Shown here piece by piece: positions 1 through 9,375 of a DNA stretch of 64,000 nucleotides; position 1 is the stretch's first letter; every line of letters begins with the position of its first letter. The notes beneath the pieces are model-generated. The model worked only from the letters and a program-made list of their open reading frames with translations, was not told the DNA's origin and did not search any database. Made by a program: the position numbers and the translations under genes. The stretch is from Bacteroidales bacterium. Lineage in GTDB: Bacteria; Bacteroidota; Bacteroidia; Bacteroidales; P3. The stretch covers positions 62,001 through 126,000 of the forward strand of contig JAFTFL010000005.1 of NCBI GenBank assembly GCA_017449525.1, given 5' to 3'.

Positions 1-110
1 TTTTGTTGCACCGCAGTACAGAATTATTTATTAAATAGTATTAAAAGACGCTTATTGCAGGAGGACACGCACGCTATCCATGCATTCAGACCATCTGCAT
101 CAACATGTAA
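1..110. other. Intergenic start of window, nothing recognised
   Basis: AT-rich at first, then mixed. I see no gene, promoter or RNA. Short open frames here overlap the 3' end of rpsA on the other strand and have no support. Confidence 0.5.
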
Positions 111-143
111 GAAAGGGTGCGTGTCGGCGACACACACCCTTTC
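111..143 (-). terminator. Hairpin downstream of rpsA
   Basis: GAAAGGGTG pairs with CACCCTTTC, and after a one-base mismatch GTGTC pairs with GACAC around a GGC loop. It lies about 80 bases past the rpsA stop. On the minus strand it is followed only by a weak T run (TTACATG), so termination is likely but not certain. Confidence 0.6.
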
Positions 144-221
144 CGTATCATTCAGTCCCTACTGTACACCTGCTCACGGCTATCGTGGCAGCAGTCTACG
201 GACTGCTATGCTTAGCGCAAG

Positions 222-2039
222 TTACTCCTGCGTTGCAGGCTCTTCGCTGCCAGCCTGCTTGTCAAGTTCCTCTTTCAAGTTGGCCAGAACGTCAAGATCT
301 CCAAGCGTAGTCTTCTCAAGCGTTTCGCTCATGCGCTTTACAGTCTTGGCCGTATTTCTTTCTTTCTTGGCTCCCTCATCGCTGCGGCTACCGCCGGCGT
401 TGATGTCCTTAAAGATAAGTGTATGCGAAACGAGGATGCGCTTGCTCTCTTTCGAGAACTCGATTACCTTGAAGTCAAGGGTATCGCCCACCTTCACCTT
501 GCTCTTATCCTCTTTCTCGAGGTGGCGTGTCGGAGCGAAAGCCTCCACATCATAGGGCAGAGCCACTGTGGCGCCCTTCTCATTGATGGAGGTTATCGTA
601 CCCTGATGCACTGAGCCTACGAAGAACAGTCCTTCATACACATCCCACGGGTTCTCCTCAAGCTGCTTGTGTCCCAAACTGAGGCGACGGTTTTCTGCAT
701 CCACTTCCAGCACGACAACGTCGATCTTGTCGCCAATTTTCGTAAACTCGGCGGGGTGCTTAATCTTCTTGCTCCAGCTGAGGTCGCTAATGTGGATAAG
801 GCCATCCACACCTTCCTCCAACTCTACGAAGATGCCAAAGTTGGTGAAGTTACGCACGGTGGCGCTGTGCTTGCTGCCCACTGGGTATCGCTCGGCAATA
901 GAGAGCCATGGGTCGGGCATCAGTTGTTTGATGCCGAGGCTCATCTTCCGGTCTTCGCGGTTGAGATTGAGCACGACTGCTTCCACTTCTTCGCCGACCT
1001 TCAGGAAGTCCTGTGCGCTACGCAGATGCTGACTCCAACTCATCTCCGACACGTGAATCAAACCTTCAACGCCGGGCACTACCTCTACGAATGCACCGTA
1101 GTCGGCTATCACAACCACTTTACCCTTAATGTGGTCGCCCTCCTTGAGGTTGGGGTCAAGTGCATCCCACGGATGCGGTGTAAGCTGCTTCAGTCCGAGG
1201 GCAATACGACGGCGTGCCTCGTCGAAGTCAAGAATAACGACATTGATTTTGTCGTCAAGGTGAACCACCTCTTCTGGGTGCGAAACGCGGCCCCAGCTCA
1301 GGTCGGTGATGTGAATCAAACCGTCCACACCGCCGAGGTCAACGAATACTCCGTAAGGAGTGATGTTCTTCACCACACCCTCAAGTACTTGACCCTTCTC
1401 GAGATGCGAGATAATTTCAGCCTTCTGAGCTTCAATTTCATCCTCAATCAGTGCCTTGTGCGACACCACGACGTTCTTATACTCGTGGTTAATCTTCACA
1501 ACCTTGAACTCCATGTTCTTGTCGACAAACACGTCGTAGTCGCGGATGGGCTTCACATCGATTTGAGAACCGGGGAGGAAGGCCTCAATGTTGTCGAACA
1601 CCGTTACAATGAGACCACCCTTGGTGCGGCTCTTCACATAGCCAGTGATGATTTCTTGTTTTTCGTATGCCTCGTTGACGCGCTCCCACGACTTCAGTAT
1701 GCGAGCCTTCTTGTGAGAGAGCAGCAGCTGACCGTTGGCGTCTTCTTGACTTTCCACGTACACCTCTATCTTGTCGCCCACCTTAAAGTCGGGGTTGTAG
1801 CGGAGCTCGGACGAAGGAATGATGCCGTCCGACTTGAATCCGATGTTCACCACTGCTTCGCGGTCGGAGAGAGAGACGATCGTACCCTCTATAACCTCTT
1901 GTTCGGTGAACTGGTTGAACGTTTTCTCATAGGCCTCATGCGCCTGTGATTGGTCGTTCTCTTTGATGTCTTTTGCCTTTTTGTCCTCTATGGCATCCCA
2001 GTCAAAGTCTGCCAAAGGTTGCACATTTTTGTAGTCCAT
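222..2039 (-). CDS. rpsA: 30S ribosomal protein S1
   Basis: This is ribosomal protein S1, which holds mRNA on the 30S subunit and matters most for mRNAs without a strong Shine-Dalgarno sequence, as here. The 605-residue protein has an acidic N-terminal segment and then six consecutive S1 (OB-fold) repeats, seen as recurring GxxxxGxxVxxxxxGVFVDLGGVDGL-type blocks such as NITPYGVFVDLGG near residue 225 and FTNFGIFVELEEGVDGL near 400. The C-terminal tail (last 60 residues) is charged, Lys/Glu-rich and low in complexity, as in other Bacteroidetes S1 proteins. The start at MDYKNVQ is the first ATG of the frame and lies about 120 bases after a TATCTTTG promoter. The gene stands alone on the minus strand. 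Identification is firm. Confidence 0.97.
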   Translation of the reverse strand: MDYKNVQPLADFDWDAIEDKKAKDIKENDQSQAHEAYEKTFNQFTEQEVIEGTIVSLSDREAVVNIGFKSDGIIPSSELRYNPDFKVGDKIEVYVESQEDANGQLLLSHKKARILKSWERVNEAYEKQEIITGYVKSRTKGGLIVTVFDNIEAFLPGSQIDVKPIRDYDVFVDKNMEFKVVKINHEYKNVVVSHKALIEDEIEAQKAEIISHLEKGQVLEGVVKNITPYGVFVDLGGVDGLIHITDLSWGRVSHPEEVVHLDDKINVVILDFDEARRRIALGLKQLTPHPWDALDPNLKEGDHIKGKVVVIADYGAFVEVVPGVEGLIHVSEMSWSQHLRSAQDFLKVGEEVEAVVLNLNREDRKMSLGIKQLMPDPWLSIAERYPVGSKHSATVRNFTNFGIFVELEEGVDGLIHISDLSWSKKIKHPAEFTKIGDKIDVVVLEVDAENRRLSLGHKQLEENPWDVYEGLFFVGSVHQGTITSINEKGATVALPYDVEAFAPTRHLEKEDKSKVKVGDTLDFKVIEFSKESKRILVSHTLIFKDINAGGSRSDEGAKKERNTAKTVKRMSETLEKTTLGDLDVLANLKEELDKQAGSEEPATQE

Positions 2040-2158
2040 AAATGTGGAATGGTTGGTTGTTGTGGCTGCTTACTCAGCCGGGTTAAACTTATTATTATTC
2101 ATCTTTTATCGTCGCACACAACATGTTAGTAAGCCCATACCCTTGCAACGACAAGTTG

Positions 2159-2166
2159 CAAAGATA
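2159..2166 (-). promoter_or_regulatory. Probable rpsA promoter (-7 element)
   Basis: The minus strand reads TATCTTTG followed by CA, the Bacteroidetes -7 consensus TAnnTTTG, about 120 bases before the rpsA start. I see no clear TTTG at -33, so only the -7 element is supported. Confidence 0.6.
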
Positions 2167-2208
2167 CACATTTTGTTTGACATCCGTACGAGTACCGCTC
2201 TCTTTCTG

Positions 2209-2591
2209 CTACACAGGGTGCAACACAGACTGCACCACTCGTTCCCCCGTCGAACGCAAACTCCACTGCGCCGTAAAACTCCACTGGGTAGAACCTGTAC
2301 TATTCCTAATCGTCATAATAACAGGAGTGGAACCACCCATAGCTCCACCCCTTACCCTTTGATATGTGGCGACGATGCTCCACCATGTCGCGGCCGTGGA
2401 AGCATATCACCACATCGTACGACGAAAGGTTCTTCTCATAAAAACCTCAGGACCATGAACTAAAAAGTCCGGTTTCATAGAATACATTCCCTCCCATTCG
2501 TTCTCTGTAACAAGTTCCTGCTTACCACAAGCGGCAAGCAGTGCTACGGCCGCAGGGGTTGCAATCAGCTGTAACTATACAAATGTATCAC
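2209..2591 (-). pseudogene. Remains of a small lipoprotein gene
   Basis: No intact gene covers this stretch. On the minus strand one frame reads a signal peptide ending in a lipobox (ATPAAVALLAACGKQ) with no usable start codon in frame; a stop TAG sits three codons before it. A possible start GTG at 2591 is in another frame. After about 35 codons (through GMYSMKPDFLVHG) the frame stops, a second frame reads on plausibly (SSYDVVICFHGRDM, then KGWSYGWFHSC), and the first frame resumes as TQWSFTAQWSLRSTGERVV to a stop at 2209. This pattern fits a roughly 120-residue exported lipoprotein broken by frameshifts. I do not recognise the family. It lies directly downstream of the MFS gene. A chance match of a lipobox cannot be excluded. 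Confidence 0.4.
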
Positions 2592-2593
2592 AA

Positions 2594-3907
2594 CTAATTA
2601 TTGTTTATTTGCGCTATATTATCCTCTTTCCTGCAGCCTCGCAGGGCGTAGAACAGTAGGTAGAGCAGGCCTATGAGGGGCACGAGATAGCTCACCAAGA
2701 AGCCGGCAGCGTCGGTTACCCAGTTCTGCACAAAAGGCAGGATGCCTCCGCCGCAGACCAGCGACATAAAGATACCCGAGGCTAAAGCCGTGTGGCGACC
2801 CAATCCTTCGGTAGAGAGGTTGAAGATGGCACCCCACATCACGCTGGTGCACAGGCCTACGAGCGAGACCAGCATCACCTTCATCGGAACGGCAGTTCCA
2901 CTCAGCTTGCCCACACCCAGTTGCAGTATTGCATCGGAGGGCAACAACATAAACAGCAGCAACAGCACCACGGCCAACGCCGAGGTAAAGGCCAGCATGC
3001 TACGGCTGGAAACACGGCCGCCCAGCAGCCCTCCCAGCATACGGCCACACATCATCAAGAACCAGTAGAGGCCTACCACCCAGCCTGCCACAGCGGGACT
3101 CAACGCCAGGCCGCCCTCCGCCGCAGCAGAGGTCATATAGAGCTGCGCCGTATTGGGAACTCCAACCTCCACGCCCACATAGAAGAAGATGGCCACCGCG
3201 CCCAGCGTGAAATGACGGAACGAGAAGGGACTGCGACGGGCAACAGGGGATGCGTCAGCACGCGCTCCGTCCGTTTGCGCAGCGGCTTGCAAGTGAGGTT
3301 CTGGTATGGGGGTGCACATCAGCACCACGAAGGCGAGGGCAAAAACGCCGAGGGCAATCATCATCGCTGGGGCGACATCGGCCACCGACGCTTCGGCCAC
3401 GCTGCCGCCAATCAAGTAGCCCAGCAGCACAGGCGAGAGGGTGCCGCCTATGGAGCTGCACGTCCCGCCCCATTGTATCAACTGGTTGCCACGGTTACCC
3501 CCACCGCCAAGCGTGTTCAACATGGGGTTGACCACGGTGTTGAGCATGCACATGGAACAACCCGCCACCAGGGCACCAGCCACATAGACGCCGAACGAGC
3601 CCACATAGCCCGAAAGGAACTGGATGCCCACACCCACGAAGCCCACCACCACGGCCAGCAGCGACGTGCGCTTGTAGCCGCGGCGCGACAGCAGCATGCC
3701 TGCCGGTATGCCTAAGCAGGCGTAGGCTATGAAGTTGGCCAGCGTACCAAGCTGCGAAAGCGCGTTGGTAGCATGAAACTGACTCTTCACTATGACCCCC
3801 ATCGAGCCAGCGAAGTTGGTTACAAACGCTATGCTGAAGAACAGCAGAAACATCACAGCGATGGGCAGTGCATACTGCCTACGCCCTGTAGTGGAAGTAT
3901 TGTTCAT
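2594..3907 (-). CDS. MFS transporter, FucP-like sugar permease type
   Basis: An inner-membrane major facilitator protein of 437 residues with about 12 hydrophobic segments and a polar central loop (residues ~205-230). Features of the sugar MFS group include the first helix ending NFAGSMGV, LANFIAYACLGIPAGMLLSRRGYKR (loop 2-3 motif with RRGYKR), and the segment NTVVNPMLNTLGG, which resembles the NPxxxxLG region of FucP/NagP permeases. The substrate is unknown; a sugar or amino sugar symported with protons is the best guess. I chose the ATG at 3907 (MNNTSTTGRR) because the 70 residues upstream in the open frame are not membrane-like or conserved-looking. It is a single gene on the minus strand. 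No sugar-use genes lie next to it. Confidence 0.8.
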   Translation of the reverse strand: MNNTSTTGRRQYALPIAVMFLLFFSIAFVTNFAGSMGVIVKSQFHATNALSQLGTLANFIAYACLGIPAGMLLSRRGYKRTSLLAVVVGFVGVGIQFLSGYVGSFGVYVAGALVAGCSMCMLNTVVNPMLNTLGGGGNRGNQLIQWGGTCSSIGGTLSPVLLGYLIGGSVAEASVADVAPAMMIALGVFALAFVVLMCTPIPEPHLQAAAQTDGARADASPVARRSPFSFRHFTLGAVAIFFYVGVEVGVPNTAQLYMTSAAAEGGLALSPAVAGWVVGLYWFLMMCGRMLGGLLGGRVSSRSMLAFTSALAVVLLLLFMLLPSDAILQLGVGKLSGTAVPMKVMLVSLVGLCTSVMWGAIFNLSTEGLGRHTALASGIFMSLVCGGGILPFVQNWVTDAAGFLVSYLVPLIGLLYLLFYALRGCRKEDNIAQINNN

Positions 3908-4136
3908 CGTCTCGTACTGGTTGACTAATATTCTGTTATTCGTCGTTGCACTATCCTGCCTGGGACTTTTGCCCTGCGCCTGCCCCGCGTATCGCACGTT
4001 GCTCAGCGCAAAAGAGGGCTTCCCGCAGGCATTCTTGCCACTCATGAACGCCGTGCAAGGCAGGATATTGTACCGCCCAGTCCACAATCTTGCACGCGAC
4101 GCGCTACACCCTGCCACACATGTCCCAAAATCTTGC

Positions 4137-4144
4137 TATCTTTG
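4137..4144 (+). promoter_or_regulatory. Distal promoter of intergenic element 1
   Basis: TATCTTTG followed by CACGC, a full -7 consensus. No coding gene starts after it within 450 bases. The next 15 bases form a hairpin (TGAAAC, loop ACCTC, GTTTCA). It closely resembles the promoter at 21979, which is followed by the same CACGCTGAAA. Confidence 0.55.
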
Positions 4145-4466
4145 CACGCTGAAACACCTCGTTTCACCCCTTCCCCACCCTTTCCCTCATTCCCGAGCCC
4201 GCATCGCCGCGCAGCTGTGCATCAATGTTCCTGTCCTTGCGCATATGCCCGTTGTGTCGTACGGCACAACGGGCACATTCCAACTACCGCACTCTTTCTC
4301 ATGTTGATACGGCGGCAATATGCCGTACAGCACCACAACCTGTGTCGTACAGCATCCAGGCCCCACCCGTACGCCATCGGGGTAGAAACCGCACGCCACC
4401 CCGTACCGCACCGCCACACACCCATGCACCTCCCCATCAGCCAAGTGCCTACATCCGAAAAGAAAT
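4145..4466 (+). other. Intergenic element 1, clustered CCGTACRGCA motifs
   Basis: About 320 non-coding bases between two TAnnTTTG promoters. It opens with a hairpin, then a pyrimidine-rich run, then a cluster of the motif (C/T)CGTAC(N)GCA at 4257, 4323, 4345 and 4401, with a CCGTACGCCA variant at 4367. The small open frames here have no start context and no recognisable protein. It may be a transcribed RNA, a leader of the protease mRNA, or a DNA binding region. See the related regions at 21987, 43440 and 53954. Confidence 0.5.
4246..4275. repeat. 30-bp near-perfect palindrome centred on CGTACG
   Basis: TGCCCGTTGTG and CACAACGGGCA flank a centre TCGTACGG. Only one base pair is not Watson-Crick, and it would be a G-U pair in RNA. 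It embeds one copy of the element motif and is the strongest dyad of the region. It has no T run after it, so it is unlikely to be a terminator. Confidence 0.7.
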
Positions 4467-4469
4467 ATG

Positions 4470-4477
4470 TACCTTTG
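4470..4477 (+). promoter_or_regulatory. Proximal promoter of the C10 protease gene
   Basis: TACCTTTG followed by CACGC, about 130 bases before the ATG at 4607. It matches the -7 consensus. No clear -33 TTTG is visible. Confidence 0.6.
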
Positions 4478-4606
4478 CACGCGCTAATAGGACATCCCGA
4501 TGTGCTGCATCGTCCTCCTCGCCGCAGGCCTACAGCAGTTTGGTAGCAGCCCTATTACACACAAGTACAACTAAAGAAAAAACACATCACCTACATCCCA
4601 TCACCC

Positions 4607-7600
4607 ATGAAAAGACTCACCATCATGTGTTTGCTGCTCTGCGCCACCCTCACGGTGGCTGTGAGCAACCCCATATCGCCCGAACGGGCTCGGCGCGTAG
4701 CCACCGCTTTCTGGCTGTCGCTCACCGAGGGCAAAAGCAACGCCACACTGCAAGACATCAGCTCCGTCGGCTCGTACGAGCACCTCTACCTCTTCATCCA
4801 CAGCAGTGGCAGCGGCTTCGTAGTGGTGTCCGGCAGTGATTGTGCGCGCCCAGTGCTGGCCTATTCGGCCACCAGTCCCACACTGTCCGACTCGCTCCCC
4901 ATCAGCGTGCGCGAGTGGCTCGACCTCTACGAAGCGCAGATAGCCCTGTGCGAGCGACTCGGCCTCCCCGCGTCGGAGCGCACCCTGCAGGAGTGGGAAC
5001 AGCGCGAGGGCGAGGTAGGGCCAGCCGACCCCCTTACGACCGTAGCGCCGCTGCTGACCACCACGTGGAATCAGAGCCCCTACTACAACATGCTTTGCCC
5101 ATACGACGAGTCGCGCTACACCTATGCACCCGTAGGCTGCGTAGCCACCGCCATGGCGCAAATCATGCGCTATTGGCAGCACCCCCGCGTGGGCTACGAC
5201 AGCAATAGTTACTGGCATGCCACCTATGGCCAGTTGGCCGCCAACTTCGGATCCACAGTCTACGACTGGGCGCACATGCCCAACGCGCTCGTCGTGGGTG
5301 GCCAACACACTGCCACACCCACAGAGGATACGGCCGTGGCACTGCTTTCGTACCACTGCGGAGTGGCAGTCAACATGAACTACGGTCCTTCATCGAGCGG
5401 ATCCCAAACCATAGCCATAGGCACCCTGCGCTCCAGTGCCGAGGAGGCGCTGAGGCACTACTTCGGCTACAAGCGCACACTGAAAGGCCTGTCGCGCATG
5501 AGCTACACCGAAGCACAATGGGTAGGGCTGATGAAGGCCGAGATTGACGCCGGACGCCCGGTGTTGCACTCTGGCTCGAGCGCTTCCGGAGGACATGCCT
5601 TCGTGGCCGACGGCTACGACAGCCAAGACCGCCTGCACTTCAACTGGGGATGGGGCGGCAACTACGACGGCTACTTCGCCAACAACGCGCTCTACCCCGA
5701 AGGGGGCGGCGTGGGAGCCAATGCAGAAAACGCCTACAACACCAACCAAACCATCACCATCGGCATAGAGCCCGAATGGGACCGCGCGTTGCCCTGGAGC
5801 GACAACTTCGAGCAGCCGAGCTTGGCCTACTGGACGACCGTCAACCTCTCAACCAACTCAGCGCTGGGCTGGCAACTCAACACCGAAGCAGGCCGCACCG
5901 GCATAGGCCGCAACTCGAGTCGTTGCGCCCTGTCGCACTCCACCAGCAGCGACGGCAGCAGTGCCGCACCCGACAGCTGGCTCATCAGCCCGCGCATCCA
6001 CCTGCCAGCCTCGGCACAGCCAGCCACCCTGCGTTGGTATGACGCAGCAGCAGGCAGCAACTACGCCGAGCAATATTCAGTCCTTGTCAGCACCTCGCCT
6101 CAGCCCTCCACCTTCACCACCACGCTCTATAACGGCACCCTCACCTCGGCCGCCTACACGCAACGCAGCGTCAGTCTGGCCGCCTACGCGGGACAGGACA
6201 TCTACATAGCCTTCCGCCACCACGGCGCAGGCGGACACTCGGGCCTCTGCCTCGACGACGTCAGCATCAGCACGGCCAACACCGCCACCTACACCATCAG
6301 TGGGCTAACCTCCAACGCAGCCCACGGCCACGTAATAGGCACTACCACCGACACCGCTGGTACCGAGGTGGACCTCACGGCCACAGCCAATGAGGGCTAC
6401 CGCTTCGTCCGCTGGAACGACGGCTGCTACTTCAACCCTCGCACCGTGCGTATAGCAGCCAACGAGAGCTACACAGCCCTCTTCGAACCCGTGCAGGGCG
6501 ACACTCTCTACTACCACAACAGTACGGCCACTGGCTACACCTACGGCAGAAGCAATGGTGGCGACACTTATTTCGGCATGCGGCTGACGCCCGACATGCA
6601 ACGCGGTCACCAGCACCTCACCCAAGTGATGATAAACAGCGGACGCACTGGCCTTCACGAACTGCTCATCTACCGCGGCACCGCCTCCGCCCCCACCACC
6701 CTGCTCTACCGGCAGGACACCACCCTCGACGAGGCAAACGTGTGGCACGGCATCGTGTTGGACACCATACAACTTTTGGACACCACCCAGTCGCTCTGGG
6801 TGGTATTCCACACCCGTGGCATAGCCTACGCCGCAAAGGCGGTGGCCTACGGAGGCAACGAGGACGGCAGCTGGTATTCAGAGGACGGCACTCACTGGTT
6901 CTCGGCAACGGGCTTCTCGTGGCCCATCAATGTGGTCATGGACGGTTATTATGTGCCCGTGGGATTCAACTCTCTGCGCGTGGTTTCGGCAGACAGCAGC
7001 CGTGGCACCGTCAGCGGCAGCGGCTTCTATCCCCACGGCAGCACCGTCACCTTCAGTGCCACGCCGGCTGCGGGCTACCGCTTTGCCCAGTGGCAAGATG
7101 GCGACACCAATCGCACTCGCACCCTACGCATCAGCTACAACTGCACCTATACAGCCACCTTTGCCACCACGGCCGCCATCTATATAGCCGCTCGACCCAC
7201 CACTACGGGTCGTGGCACCGTCAGCGGCAGCGGCTACTACGAACCAGGCAGCAATGACACACTGCGCGCCTCGGCCGCCGCTGGGTGCCGATTTGTGGGC
7301 TGGACGGACGGCAGCACCGCCAACCCACTCATTGTCAACGTCAGCACCCCGCTCACCTACTTAGCACAGTTCGAACCGCTGCAAGGTGATACACTCTACT
7401 ACGACAATGGGGTGCAGGCCACCTCAATAGGCTACGGCTCGACCGAACGTTCGTTCTACTGGGCCATGCGGTTACCCTCCGAGTTGCTAACACAGCACAG
7501 CCTGCTCTCCGCCGTACAGCTGTACACCTCGTCGGCAGGCAACTACACCCTCTATGTATTCGAAGGGGGCGAAACGGCACCCGAATACGTCATCTACACC

Positions 7601-9160
7601 CAGGACACCTCCTTCAGCAGCAGTGGCCAATGGCACACCGTGGTATTGGACAGCGCATTGACTATAAACCAAGCACGCTCGCTGTGGGTGGGCTTCCACA
7701 ATATCGGGGTGAACTACCCCGCGGCCGTCTCCATCAACGCAGGCAACGCCGACCAGGGCTACTATTCGGAATCGGGCAGTTCGTGGCATCCGATGGAACT
7801 CTCGAATCGCCCCTACTCAGTCATGATACGCGCCATTATGCCAAGTGGAGTACCCCAGCGCTTCAACCTCACCGTGCTGAGTGCCGATACCACGATGGGC
7901 ACCACCACTGGAACAGGCAACTACCTGCTCGGCACCAACGTAGCCATACAGGCACGACCCAAGACGGGGCACCGCTTTGTGCAGTGGAGCGACGGCAACC
8001 AGAGCCAGTCGCGCACCGTACGCGTTACCTCGAACCTCACCTTGACGGCACACTTTGCACGCAACATCTATACGCTCAACGTTGCCTCAGCCGACAACAC
8101 ACGCGGTACGGTATCAGGCGGTGGCAACTACCTATACGGCGACTCGGCCACACTGGTGGCCACGCCAGCCACAGGATGCCACTTCGTGCAGTGGAACGAC
8201 GGGGACACGATGCGCGTGCGGCGCATCTGCATTACCGCCAATGCCTCCTACACCGCCCACTTCGACATTGACACCTTTACCATAGTGGGCACCAGTGCCG
8301 ACACCGCGATGGGCATTGTGAACGGCAGCGGCCGCTACGCTTACGGCGAACTCGTTACAATGCGCGCGGTGGCCAATGCGGGCTATCGCTTCGCACAATG
8401 GTCGGACGGCACGACCCGTAACCCGCAACGGTTTGCCGCCACGGCCAATGTGGTACTCAGCGCGACCTTTGTGCCAGACACCTTCAGCATCACCGCCCAA
8501 AGTGCAGATCCTGCGATGGGACACGTGGAGGGCAGCGGACGCTACGCCTACGGGTCGCACATACTCCTCACCGCCATTGCCAACCCGGGATACCACTTCG
8601 TGCAGTGGCATGACGAATGGCCCGACTCGGCACGCACTATTACCATACGCACCAATGCCACCTATACTGCCCTCTTTGCTCGCAATGCCGACAGTGTGGA
8701 CATCCACACGAGCGTGGCAACAGGCCACGGCACGGTGAGTGGTACAGGCCGCTACGCGGTGGGGGACACCGTGGTTCTGATGGCCACTCCTGCAAACGGA
8801 AGCCGATTCATCTCGTGGCACATCACATCGATAGGCCAACGCGACACGTCAGCCTACACCACCGAACCCATGTTGCAATTCGTGGCCGAAAGCGACATGA
8901 CCGTTGAGGCCACGTTCGCCGAGATTTCAGGAATAGAGGAATCGTCCAGCAACTTCACCTATCAGCTCAACGGCTTGCTGCTCACACTACAAGGGTCGAC
9001 CGACGAGAACATCAGGGTGTACGACATGCTGGGGCGGTGCGTGGCACAGAGCGACCTGCGAAATGGAAGCTGCACTCCCATGAAACTACCCAGCGCAGGC
9101 GTGTACATGGTGCGCATTGGCCAACGCCACACGCTGCGCATCGTAGCAACTGGGCGGTAG
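4607..9160 (+). CDS. Secreted C10 (streptopain-like) cysteine protease with InlB repeats and T9SS tail
   Basis: A 1,517-residue secreted protease. A signal peptide (residues 1-20) leads into a prodomain (~21-140, with HLYLFIHSSGSGFVVVSG and PVLAYS blocks typical of Spi/C10 propeptides). The C10 catalytic domain (~145-390) has the nucleophile Cys178 in VGCVATAMAQ and the catalytic His330 in GGHAFVADGY, then LHFNWGWGG. Next comes a beta-sandwich adhesin-like domain (~395-560; WSDNFEQP..., HSGLCLDDVSI). Eight divergent InlB-type repeats (GxVxGxGxYxxGxxVxxxAxxxxGYRFxxWxDG...ATF) follow, with two further beta domains between repeats (YYHNSTATG and YYDNGVQAT). The end (~1440-1517; VYDMLGRCV, AGVYMVRI) is a class A T9SS sorting domain. 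It should be exported by the T9SS and anchored at or released from the surface; substrates are unknown. The convergent neighbour is a paralogue. Confidence 0.92.
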   Translation: MKRLTIMCLLLCATLTVAVSNPISPERARRVATAFWLSLTEGKSNATLQDISSVGSYEHLYLFIHSSGSGFVVVSGSDCARPVLAYSATSPTLSDSLPISVREWLDLYEAQIALCERLGLPASERTLQEWEQREGEVGPADPLTTVAPLLTTTWNQSPYYNMLCPYDESRYTYAPVGCVATAMAQIMRYWQHPRVGYDSNSYWHATYGQLAANFGSTVYDWAHMPNALVVGGQHTATPTEDTAVALLSYHCGVAVNMNYGPSSSGSQTIAIGTLRSSAEEALRHYFGYKRTLKGLSRMSYTEAQWVGLMKAEIDAGRPVLHSGSSASGGHAFVADGYDSQDRLHFNWGWGGNYDGYFANNALYPEGGGVGANAENAYNTNQTITIGIEPEWDRALPWSDNFEQPSLAYWTTVNLSTNSALGWQLNTEAGRTGIGRNSSRCALSHSTSSDGSSAAPDSWLISPRIHLPASAQPATLRWYDAAAGSNYAEQYSVLVSTSPQPSTFTTTLYNGTLTSAAYTQRSVSLAAYAGQDIYIAFRHHGAGGHSGLCLDDVSISTANTATYTISGLTSNAAHGHVIGTTTDTAGTEVDLTATANEGYRFVRWNDGCYFNPRTVRIAANESYTALFEPVQGDTLYYHNSTATGYTYGRSNGGDTYFGMRLTPDMQRGHQHLTQVMINSGRTGLHELLIYRGTASAPTTLLYRQDTTLDEANVWHGIVLDTIQLLDTTQSLWVVFHTRGIAYAAKAVAYGGNEDGSWYSEDGTHWFSATGFSWPINVVMDGYYVPVGFNSLRVVSADSSRGTVSGSGFYPHGSTVTFSATPAAGYRFAQWQDGDTNRTRTLRISYNCTYTATFATTAAIYIAARPTTTGRGTVSGSGYYEPGSNDTLRASAAAGCRFVGWTDGSTANPLIVNVSTPLTYLAQFEPLQGDTLYYDNGVQATSIGYGSTERSFYWAMRLPSELLTQHSLLSAVQLYTSSAGNYTLYVFEGGETAPEYVIYTQDTSFSSSGQWHTVVLDSALTINQARSLWVGFHNIGVNYPAAVSINAGNADQGYYSESGSSWHPMELSNRPYSVMIRAIMPSGVPQRFNLTVLSADTTMGTTTGTGNYLLGTNVAIQARPKTGHRFVQWSDGNQSQSRTVRVTSNLTLTAHFARNIYTLNVASADNTRGTVSGGGNYLYGDSATLVATPATGCHFVQWNDGDTMRVRRICITANASYTAHFDIDTFTIVGTSADTAMGIVNGSGRYAYGELVTMRAVANAGYRFAQWSDGTTRNPQRFAATANVVLSATFVPDTFSITAQSADPAMGHVEGSGRYAYGSHILLTAIANPGYHFVQWHDEWPDSARTITIRTNATYTALFARNADSVDIHTSVATGHGTVSGTGRYAVGDTVVLMATPANGSRFISWHITSIGQRDTSAYTTEPMLQFVAESDMTVEATFAEISGIEESSSNFTYQLNGLLLTLQGSTDENIRVYDMLGRCVAQSDLRNGSCTPMKLPSAGVYMVRIGQRHTLRIVATGR

Positions 9161-9251
9161 GAAGAATGCGCCATCTGCCCGTCTGCTGAACCCAAGGACC
9201 ACCGATGCACCGGTGAAGCCAACGGGCAACAGAAGGATTGGCTTAGCACAA

Positions 9252-9297
9252 AAACAGCACTGCTGACGCAGGAGTTCCTGTGTCAGCAGTGCTGTTT
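9252..9297. terminator. Bidirectional terminator between the two proteases
   Basis: AAACAGCACTGCTGAC pairs with GTCAGCAGTGCTGTTT, with an inner CAGG/CCTG pairing around AGTT. A-rich and T-rich flanks on both sides suit a terminator for both convergent genes. This is the strongest terminator-like hairpin in the window. Confidence 0.9.
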
Positions 9298-9375
9298 AAT
9301 ACGGTGCATACACGTACCGCGCACTCCATGTTGGGCTACGCCGCTGCAACGCAACAGCTGGTGCAGCCCACGCTT

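Noticed and set aside
669..1949. 426-codon open frame on the plus strand across rpsA
   Set aside because: It is the antisense shadow of a certain ribosomal protein gene and shows no protein-like composition.
4225..4839. 204-codon open frame starting in element 1 and running into the protease gene
   Set aside because: Low-complexity His/Arg/Pro-rich composition, and it overlaps the well-supported protease start in another frame.
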